NCBI GenBank assembly: GCA_018399475.1
Contig: JAGYOS010000124.1
Location: 1 to 5,095 of the forward strand
Length of the DNA: 5,095 nucleotides
Direction of reading: 5' to 3'
Origin: a bacterium
GTDB lineage: Bacteria > Patescibacteriota > Minisyncoccia > CAIUEV01 > JAHKAQ01
Shown here piece by piece: positions 1 through 4,291 of the stretch. The notes below the pieces were generated by a model. That model was not told the origin of the DNA and did not search any database. It worked only from the letters and a program-made list of their open reading frames with translations. The position numbers and the translations under genes were made by a program. How positions within the stretch are numbered: the first letter of the stretch is position 1; each line of letters begins with the position of its first letter.

Positions 1-461
1 CCTAAAAAGGTATTTTTAATCTCAGTAACACTTTGAAGATAAGGAAAAGAATATAGAGTATCCATGGCAACTCGCAGGTGATCTCCATCAATAAATAAAG
101 ATTTCCCCGGAATAAAAACCCTATAAAGAGCAATTAAAATAGGAAGTTGAATTAAGAGAGGAAGGCATCCCGCTGCCGGATTTATTTTTTCTTTTTTATA
201 GAGTTCCATCATTTCTCGGCTTTGGGCTTCCCTATTCCCCTTATTCTTTTCTTTAATTTCATTTATTTTGGGTTGAATTTTTTTTATTTCTTGTTGAGAT
301 GTAAGTTGTTTTTTTGAAAGAGGAAAAAGAAAGATTTTAATTAAGATAGTTACAATAATTATCGCCACCCCTAAATCACCCGTGGTTTTATAAAAGAAAA
401 CCAATCCATTAAAGAGGGGACGATATAAAACTTCATGAAATAGGCTAGTTAGTATATCCAT
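1..461 (-). CDS. yidC: YidC/Oxa1 family membrane protein insertase, 3' part cut by window edge
   Basis: This protein inserts and folds membrane proteins in the cytoplasmic membrane, alone or with the Sec translocon. Reading leftward from ATG at 461-459, 153 residues are visible without a stop before the window ends. YRPLFN at residues 13-18 is the usual entry to the YidC core. A hydrophobic helix (about 29-48) ends in FPLSKKQ. A charged, probably coiled-coil cytoplasmic hairpin follows (about 49-93). The signature INPAAGCLPLLIQLPI (93-108) begins the next membrane helix. There is no signal peptide or large N-terminal periplasmic domain, so this is the short form rather than the proteobacterial one. 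Lys42 sits where the family has its groove arginine. The start lies inside the end of rnpA, overlapping it by 17 bases, which suggests translational coupling. No Shine-Dalgarno motif precedes it. Family assignment is secure; the C-terminal helices are outside the window. Confidence 0.95.
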   Translation of the reverse strand, partial: MDILTSLFHEVLYRPLFNGLVFFYKTTGDLGVAIIIVTILIKIFLFPLSKKQLTSQQEIKKIQPKINEIKEKNKGNREAQSREMMELYKKEKINPAAGCLPLLIQLPILIALYRVFIPGKSLFIDGDHLRVAMDTLYSFPYLQSVTEIKNTFL

Positions 462-789
462 TTTTTTTCTTAGCTATAAAATTAATTATTTCCTTAAGTA
501 AATAAACACATTTTTTAAAAGAATAGTTGGGAGAGTGGCAAATTAAAACAAGCCCGAATTTCATCTCCTTCTCATCCTTTAAAAGTAGTCTAAAGGCTTC
601 TTTGAATCTTCTTCTGATTATATTTCTTTCAACACTGCCGGAAACACTTTTCTTGGGAACAATAACCGCTAATCCCGAAACAACACTATTTAACAGGAAA
701 ATGGCTTGTAACCTCTCAATAGAAAAACGCTTGCCTTCTTTAAGCGTTTTTTTAATTTCTAATCTTGTTAAATGATTACTATTTGACAT
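445..789 (-). CDS. rnpA: Ribonuclease P protein component
   Basis: This is the small basic protein that binds RNase P RNA and helps it cleave the 5' leader from pre-tRNAs. With the ATG start at 789-787 it has 114 residues, normal for the family. The N-terminal pattern HLTRLEIKKTLKEGKR (residues 6-21) matches the usual start of RnpA. AVIVPKKSVSGSVERN leads into the RNA-binding helix, RNIIRRRFKEAFR (55-67), which corresponds to the canonical RNRxKRxxREAFR motif but has Ile57 in place of the third-position arginine. An in-frame TTG at 810-808 would add seven residues (MPDFKVK) but lies inside rpmH, so the ATG 13 bases after the rpmH stop is preferred. No clear Shine-Dalgarno is present; the upstream bases are AAAGTTAAA. 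It sits between rpmH and yidC in the classic order, and no yidD lies between rnpA and yidC. Confidence 0.94.
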   Translation of the reverse strand: MSNSNHLTRLEIKKTLKEGKRFSIERLQAIFLLNSVVSGLAVIVPKKSVSGSVERNIIRRRFKEAFRLLLKDEKEMKFGLVLICHSPNYSFKKCVYLLKEIINFIAKKKNGYTN

Positions 790-802
790 TTTAACTTTAA
801 AA

Positions 803-946
803 TCAGGCAACTACAACCTTTTTGCGTTTTTTTCTTCTTCGCCGGCTTAAAACCTTTCTTCCCCCCTTTGTTTTCTGTCTTGCTCTAAATCCACAAGTTT
901 TTTTTCTTTTTCTTTTCTTAGGAGAATAAGTTCTCTTGGTTGACAT
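803..946 (-). CDS. rpmH: Large ribosomal subunit protein bL34
   Basis: bL34 is a tiny, highly basic protein of the 50S subunit. This 47-residue frame, reading leftward from ATG 946-944 to TGA 805-803, has the family pattern: [13 protein letters not shown] at residues 4-16, [15 protein letters not shown] at 19-33, then a run of Arg and Lys (35-43). The commonly found HGF is CGF here (Cys18). The C-terminus is VVVA after the basic run. It is the first gene of the leftward cluster, 271 bases from the divergent dnaA, in the position typical of bacterial origins. It is the only gene here ending in TGA, and an in-frame TAA follows one codon later. The start is decided by homology and length; upstream bases (TAAGATTTTAT) give no good Shine-Dalgarno. 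Confidence 0.95.
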   Translation of the reverse strand: MSTKRTYSPKKRKRKKTCGFRARQKTKGGRKVLSRRRRKKRKKVVVA

Positions 947-1002
947 ATAAAATCTTACTGTTAATTAATAATTCCACTAATTGAATTTTCTACACTCCTT
1001 AA

Positions 1003-1029
1003 ATTAAAGTGGAAAAGATAAAATGTCAA
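1003..1029 (-). promoter_or_regulatory. Candidate sigma-70-type promoter for rpmH-rnpA-yidC
   Basis: On the minus strand a perfect -35 hexamer TTGACA (1029-1024) is followed after 15 bases by TTTAAT (1008-1003), which matches TATAAT at five of six positions. The 15-base spacer is shorter than the optimal 17. Transcription would start near 996-998 and leave a leader of about 50 bases before the rpmH ATG. AAGGAG occurs at 1000-995, near that predicted start and too far from the ATG to serve as its ribosome binding site. The GTG overlapping it is followed at once by TAG. The hexamers are seen directly; function is inferred. Confidence 0.5.
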
Positions 1030-1108
1030 ATTTTAGTACCGATCCATACTTTCCCAAGAATAATGATAGAATAAAGAGCTGGAAAGAGTTAAAATTATTT
1101 CCCAACAT

Positions 1109-1128
1109 TTTTACACAGGTTTTACACA
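1109..1128 (+). promoter_or_regulatory. Tandem DnaA boxes upstream of dnaA
   Basis: TTTTACACA occurs at 1109-1117 and again at 1120-1128, in the same orientation with an 11-base start-to-start distance, close to one helical turn. Both copies fit the relaxed DnaA-box consensus TTWTNCACA exactly but differ from the strict TTATCCACA at two positions. They lie about 90-109 bases before the dnaA ATG. They could load DnaA for origin opening, repress dnaA transcription, or both. The spacing and identical sequence make chance less likely than for a single hit. Confidence 0.6.
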
Positions 1129-1166
1129 GAAAAGTATTGTTTTTTCAATTTCCCTCATTATTTTTT

Positions 1167-1180
1167 TATGCTAATATAAA
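1167..1180 (+). promoter_or_regulatory. Possible extended -10 promoter element for dnaA
   Basis: TATG followed by C and TAATAT (1172-1177) resembles an extended -10 element (TRTGn plus a four-of-six match to TATAAT). An overlapping TATAAA at 1175-1180 is an alternative hexamer. No convincing -35 lies 16-18 bases upstream, where the sequence is T-rich with CCC. Transcription would begin around 1184-1188, about 30 bases before the dnaA ATG and downstream of the tandem DnaA boxes, so bound DnaA could influence it. In such AT-rich DNA the match is weak evidence. Confidence 0.35.
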
Positions 1181-1217
1181 ATCTGATTAATTCTAATGGA
1201 TTTTTCTTAGACAAAAA

Positions 1218-2573
1218 ATGGATAAGAAATATATTTGGCAAGCCGTTCTGGGCGAAATAGAAGTAACAATCAGTAAAGGAAATTTCGTCACCTGGTTTAA
1301 TAACACCTACATATCAAGCATTAAGGATGGGGAAATTGTAATTGCTGTTCCCAATGGTTTTAGTAAAGAGTGGTTAGAGAATAAATACGGAAAATTTATA
1401 AAAGACTCAATAACCAACTATTGTGAGAATGTTAAGTCCATTGAATATAAAGTTGCTCCAATTAAAAAACCATCGGTAGATAAACCAGATAAACAAGAGA
1501 GAGAAAGGAATAAAAATTCTTACATCCCTAGTGATATAAATGAAAATAAACAAAACCTTAACAATAAATACACATTTGAAAGCCTGGTTATTGGATCTCA
1601 TAATGAACTGGCGAAAACAGCCTGCGAGGCCGTAGCTGAAAATCCGGGAGAGAAATATAATCCTCTTTTTATTTATGGGGGAGTGGGTTTAGGAAAAACA
1701 CACCTCTTACAGGCTATTGGAAATGAAATCATTAAAAATAAAAGAAAACAAAAAGTTCGTTATGTAACTTCGGAAAAGTTTACATCTGAATTTATCAACG
1801 CTATTAGAGAAAGAAGGGTTGATAAATTCAAAGATGAATATAAAAAAATAGATTTTCTTTTAATTGATGATATTCAATTTATTGGAGGCAAGGAGAAAAC
1901 ACAGGAAGAGTTTTTTCATATATTTAATGCTCTTTATCAAGAAAATAAACAAATTGTTATTTGTTCGGATAGGCCCCCAAAATCAATAGCAACTCTAGAA
2001 GAAAGGCTTAGGTCTAGGTTTGAAGGGGGGATGATTACAGATATATCAAAACCCGACACTGAAACCAGAGTCGCTATTTTAATGGAAAAAGTAAATAATC
2101 TTGGAATACCTAAAATACCCCGCAAAGTTCTTGAATATATTGCTCAAAATGTTCCTGATAATGTTAGGGAATTGGAGGGAGTTTTAAATAAATATATTGC
2201 AGTTTGTCAGTTAAAAAAAATACCCTTTTCTTTAAAAAATGCAAAAGAAATTCTTGGAGAATCTCTCTCAAAAACAATTATTAAAACAACTAATCCTAAT
2301 AAAATAATTGAGGCTGTGGCAACTTTTTATAATATAAAACCCAAAGAAATTACCGGGAAAAGTAGAAAAAGCGATATTATAAAACCACGCCAAATTGTAG
2401 CTTATTTTATAAGAGAAGAATTAAAACTTTCTTATCCCTGTATTGGTAAGGAGTTGGGAGGTAGAGATCATGCGACAATTATCCACGCTTATGAAAAAAT
2501 AAAAAATAAAATAAAGAATAATTCAATTTTAAAACAAGAAATTTCAACCATAAAAGAACAATATCTATATTAA
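1218..2573 (+). CDS. dnaA: Chromosomal replication initiator protein DnaA
   Basis: DnaA is the AAA+ ATPase that binds DnaA boxes, oligomerises in its ATP form and melts the origin so that helicase can be loaded. All four domains are visible in 451 residues, a normal length. Domain I (about 1-75) begins with IWQAVLGEIE and contains the helix around EWLENKYG. A charged linker covers about 76-116. Domain III has Walker A GGVGLGKT (154-161), Walker B LLIDDIQF (214-221), sensor 1 SDRPP (250-254), the arginine-finger segment LRSRFEGG (264-271) and sensor II NVRELEGVL (315-323). Domain IV carries the helix-turn-helix signature GGRDHATIIHAYEKI (414-428). The ATG at 1218 is the only reasonable start, since an upstream ATG is followed in frame by TAG. 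No Shine-Dalgarno is present. It may be autoregulated by the boxes upstream. Confidence 0.99.
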   Translation: MDKKYIWQAVLGEIEVTISKGNFVTWFNNTYISSIKDGEIVIAVPNGFSKEWLENKYGKFIKDSITNYCENVKSIEYKVAPIKKPSVDKPDKQERERNKNSYIPSDINENKQNLNNKYTFESLVIGSHNELAKTACEAVAENPGEKYNPLFIYGGVGLGKTHLLQAIGNEIIKNKRKQKVRYVTSEKFTSEFINAIRERRVDKFKDEYKKIDFLLIDDIQFIGGKEKTQEEFFHIFNALYQENKQIVICSDRPPKSIATLEERLRSRFEGGMITDISKPDTETRVAILMEKVNNLGIPKIPRKVLEYIAQNVPDNVRELEGVLNKYIAVCQLKKIPFSLKNAKEILGESLSKTIIKTTNPNKIIEAVATFYNIKPKEITGKSRKSDIIKPRQIVAYFIREELKLSYPCIGKELGGRDHATIIHAYEKIKNKIKNNSILKQEISTIKEQYLY

Positions 2574-2637
2574 CAATATAATAACTGTGTTTAATTTGTG
2601 TCTTTTCTTGAGTTTTTCTTGTTAATAATTTTCAATG

Positions 2638-2654
2638 AATTTTTATAAAAAATT
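2638..2654. repeat. AT-only palindrome beside a DnaA box
   Basis: AATTTTT (2638-2644) and AAAAATT (2648-2654) form a perfect 7-base inverted repeat around ATA. Its right arm overlaps the first two bases of the DnaA box at 2653. It could contribute to local melting. As an RNA hairpin it would be weak and has no U-tract after it, so it is unlikely to be a dnaA terminator. Such AT palindromes are common by chance in this base composition. Confidence 0.35.
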
Positions 2655-2673
2655 ATCCACCATTTTATCAACA
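2653..2673 (+). promoter_or_regulatory. Pair of near-consensus DnaA boxes between dnaA and dnaN
   Basis: TTATCCACC (2653-2661) and TTATCAACA (2665-2673) each differ from TTATCCACA at a single position. They share orientation and start 12 bases apart. Their position just after dnaA, with AT-rich DNA downstream toward dnaN, fits DnaA binding for origin opening. The boxes are seen directly; their role is inferred. Confidence 0.58.
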
Positions 2674-2787
2674 AATACCACCACTCTACAAACCTTTTAT
2701 AATAGTATCTCTAGCAACTTTTACTCTTTTCAACAGAATAACAACAGTAGCATTTTATATATTAAATATTTAAATTAAACTAATAAA

Positions 2788-3912
2788 ATGGAATTAACTT
2801 TTTTAAAGGAACACTTAATAAATCAAGTTCATTTATTATCTAGAATTACCGGTTATAATATATCACTTCCAATTCTATCCAGTATTTGTCTTGAAGCTAA
2901 AAAGGGGAGTTTTATTTTAAAAGCAACCAACCTTGAAATGGGAGTAATTATTAATATTAGAGCTTCAGTTAAAAAAACAGGAGAAATAGCTGTTCCGGCT
3001 AAAATATTTACTAACTTAATTGAAGGGATTAATGAAAAAAAGATTACCATTAAAAAAAGTGGTAATACTCTAAAATTAATAACAAAAACATCTAAAAACG
3101 AAATAAAAGGAGTAGAGAGTAAAGATTTTCCTTTAATTCCTCAAATCAAAAAAGAAACTTTTTTAAAAGTAAAAGGAAATGAATTATCTAAAGCCATTGA
3201 GCAGGTTATTCCCTCAATAGCCATTTCAAATATGAGACCAGATTTAGCCGGAATTTATATTTTAAAGAAAAAGGGAGAAATTAAAATTGTTGCTACGGAT
3301 GGTTTTCGTTTAAGTGAAAAAACTTTAAAGCAGAAAATAAATAATTCAATAAAAACAAAAAACGGCAATTCTATAATTATTCCGGGTAAAACAGCGACGG
3401 AAATTGTTCATATTTTCAACCAAGAAGAAAAAGAAGTTTCTTTATTAATGGAAGAGAATCAAATATCCATAAAAAGTGATAATGTTTATTTAGTTTCAAG
3501 AATTATTGATGGAAATTATCCGGATTATACCCAAATAATACCCCAAGAGCATAAAACGGAAGTTATTGTGAATAAAAATGAATTTCTAAATGCCATAAAA
3601 ATAGCCGCTTTATTTTCTCAAATTGATTCTAATGATGTTTTATTAAATATCCAACCAGATAAAAAAGAAATGAGTGTTTCCGCTGAATCTAAAGATAGAG
3701 GAAAGACAATAAAGAAGATAAAAATTAAAACCAAAGGTAAAAAAATGAAAATAGTTTTAAATTATAAATATTTATTTGATAGTATTAATAGTATTCAAGG
3801 GGAAGAGATAAGAATTTTAATAAACAAGGAGAATTCTCCAATATTACTAGAACCAAATAAAGAAAGGGGAAAAGATTTTTTAAGTATAATATCTCCTATT
3901 AATAAACAATAA
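2788..3912 (+). CDS. dnaN: DNA polymerase III sliding clamp, beta subunit
   Basis: DnaN forms a ring-shaped dimer that encircles DNA and tethers the replicative polymerase and other enzymes to the template. The 374-residue length is typical of the three-domain clamp. Conserved landmarks are LPILSSI (27-33) and TNLEMG (47-52) in domain 1, RPDLAGI (150-156) and ATDGFRLSE (169-177) in domain 2, and IDGNYPDYTQIIP (240-252) at the domain 2-3 junction. The C-terminal strand reads FLSIISPINKQ (364-374), while many clamps end in a variant of the MPMR sequence that helps form the partner-binding cleft. The protein is rich in Lys and Ile, as expected from AT-rich DNA. The ATG at 2788 fits the family N-terminus (MELTFLKEHL), though no Shine-Dalgarno precedes it. 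It is followed after 5 bases by the DciA-like gene, in a likely shared transcript. Confidence 0.98.
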   Translation: MELTFLKEHLINQVHLLSRITGYNISLPILSSICLEAKKGSFILKATNLEMGVIINIRASVKKTGEIAVPAKIFTNLIEGINEKKITIKKSGNTLKLITKTSKNEIKGVESKDFPLIPQIKKETFLKVKGNELSKAIEQVIPSIAISNMRPDLAGIYILKKKGEIKIVATDGFRLSEKTLKQKINNSIKTKNGNSIIIPGKTATEIVHIFNQEEKEVSLLMEENQISIKSDNVYLVSRIIDGNYPDYTQIIPQEHKTEVIVNKNEFLNAIKIAALFSQIDSNDVLLNIQPDKKEMSVSAESKDRGKTIKKIKIKTKGKKMKIVLNYKYLFDSINSIQGEEIRILINKENSPILLEPNKERGKDFLSIISPINKQ

Positions 3913-3917
3913 GTTAA

Positions 3918-4220
3918 ATGTCTTCTTTTGGTATTAAAAAAGAGTTGGAAAAGGTAATTAATAAAATGGGAATAGCGGAAGAATTTGAAGCTTTTAGGGT
4001 TTGTAAATCTAGCCAAAAAGTGATTGCGGATTTTTGTGAAAAAGAGAGGGAAAAACCAAAAGTGGTAAAATATATCAAGCAAACTCAAACACTGGAAATA
4101 AAATTGGGGAATATTATTTTAGGTCAAAAAATAAGAGCTAAAAGTGATTCAATTATTAATAAAATAAACAGAGAGGTGGGGAGAAAATGTGTTGAAAAAA
4201 TACGCTATCAAGTAATTTAG
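3918..4220 (+). CDS. DUF721 / DciA-like protein, probable helicase-loading factor
   Basis: This 100-residue basic protein fits the short DUF721 form. An N-terminal helix (about 5-18, ending in MGI) leads to a helical segment around EAFRVCKSSQKVIADF (23-38). A beta pair TLEIKLGNIILGQKIR (58-73) follows, and the C-terminal helix SIINKINREVGRKCVEKIRY (78-97) matches the family ending. DciA, the DUF721 protein studied in proteobacteria and actinobacteria, helps load the DnaB helicase where DnaC or DnaI is absent. It is often encoded near dnaA, dnaN, recF or gyrB. Here it follows dnaN after 5 bases, supporting a replication role. The tryptophans frequent in DUF721 proteins are missing. The start ATG is decided by spacing and family length. 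Its stop codon lies within the terminator stem. Family membership is judged from pattern, and the loader role is inference. Confidence 0.78.
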   Translation: MSSFGIKKELEKVINKMGIAEEFEAFRVCKSSQKVIADFCEKEREKPKVVKYIKQTQTLEIKLGNIILGQKIRAKSDSIINKINREVGRKCVEKIRYQVI

Positions 4221-4229
4221 CGTATTTTT
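4196..4229. terminator. Hairpin terminator at the end of the dnaN-dciA unit, possibly bidirectional
   Basis: A perfect 12-base inverted repeat, AAAAATACGCTA (4196-4207) and TAGCGTATTTTT (4218-4229), surrounds a 10-base loop. The GC-containing base of the stem sits next to the loop, and the right arm ends in five T residues. This gives an intrinsic terminator for the rightward genes. The left arm begins with A residues, so the reverse strand also has stem plus T-tract and could stop the convergent leftward gene. The TAG starting the right arm is the stop codon of the DciA-like gene, so the last four or so codons form the loop and left arm. Confidence 0.85.
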
Positions 4230-4263
4230 AAAATAAAATTAATTTTTTAAAATTTTATAACTT

Positions 4264-4282
4264 AGTATATATTTTATATACT
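4264..4282. repeat. AT-rich inverted repeat in the convergent spacer
   Basis: AGTATATA (4264-4271) and TATATACT (4275-4282) form a perfect 8-base inverted repeat around TTT, 10 bases beyond the stop codon of the leftward penicillin-binding protein gene. It could be a weak terminator or 3' stabilising hairpin for that gene. It contains only one G-C pair and lacks a T-tract on the leftward strand, so the stronger hairpin at 4196-4229 is the better candidate. Confidence 0.3.
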
Positions 4283-4291
4283 TTACATCTT

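Larger units (their letters stand above)
947..1217. other. Divergent rpmH-dnaA intergenic region, candidate oriC
   Basis: This 271-base non-coding region separates the leftward rpmH cluster from rightward dnaA, the usual location of a bacterial origin. It contains the candidate leftward promoter, two tandem DnaA-box matches (1109-1128) and an AT-rich stretch (about 1130-1200) with long T runs that could serve as the unwinding element. An imperfect inverted repeat, CCACTAATT at 974-982 against AATT..AGTGG at 1002-1012 with a two-base bulge, lies between rpmH and its promoter. TTTCCCAA occurs twice (1050-1057 and 1098-1105), with no known meaning. I see no tRNA or small ORF in it. Origin function is inferred from context and boxes. 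Confidence 0.6.
2574..2787. other. dnaA-dnaN intergenic region, second candidate origin segment
   Basis: This 214-base spacer contains no gene. It is long compared with the 5-base gap after dnaN, which suggests a function. It holds two near-consensus DnaA boxes in the same orientation (2653-2673), weaker two-mismatch boxes on the minus strand at 2586-2594 and 2620-2628, an AT palindrome next to the first good box, and about 35 bases of nearly pure A and T (about 2752-2787) before dnaN. Box cluster followed by an AT-rich stretch resembles the dnaA-dnaN part of the Bacillus subtilis origin. A promoter for dnaN could lie around 2729-2763, but I see no convincing -35/-10 pair. Confidence 0.55.

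Noticed and set aside
527..775. Rightward 82-codon open frame
   Set aside because: It lies entirely antisense to rnpA, which has a clear family match, and has no recognisable features of its own.
803..805. Recoded TGA (genetic code 25 of some CPR lineages)
   Set aside because: The only TGA in use ends rpmH at its proper family length. No conserved protein here needs TGA read as glycine.
2479..2487. TTATCCACG, one mismatch from a DnaA box, inside dnaA
   Set aside because: It encodes part of the conserved ATIIHA motif of domain IV, so coding constraint explains it.
1407..3050. Leftward open frames at 1407-1601, 1937-2125 and 2853-3050
   Set aside because: They are antisense shadows of dnaA and dnaN with no independent support.
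3567..4043. Minus-strand matches to TTWTNCACA at 3567-3575 in dnaN and 4035-4043 in the DciA-like gene
   Set aside because: They are isolated, inside coding sequence, and the relaxed consensus is expected to occur by chance about once in a window of this size and composition (rough estimate).
3795..4088. Leftward 97-codon open frame across the dnaN-dciA junction
   Set aside because: It is antisense to two genes with family support and is rich in Phe, as expected for the complement of Lys-rich coding DNA.
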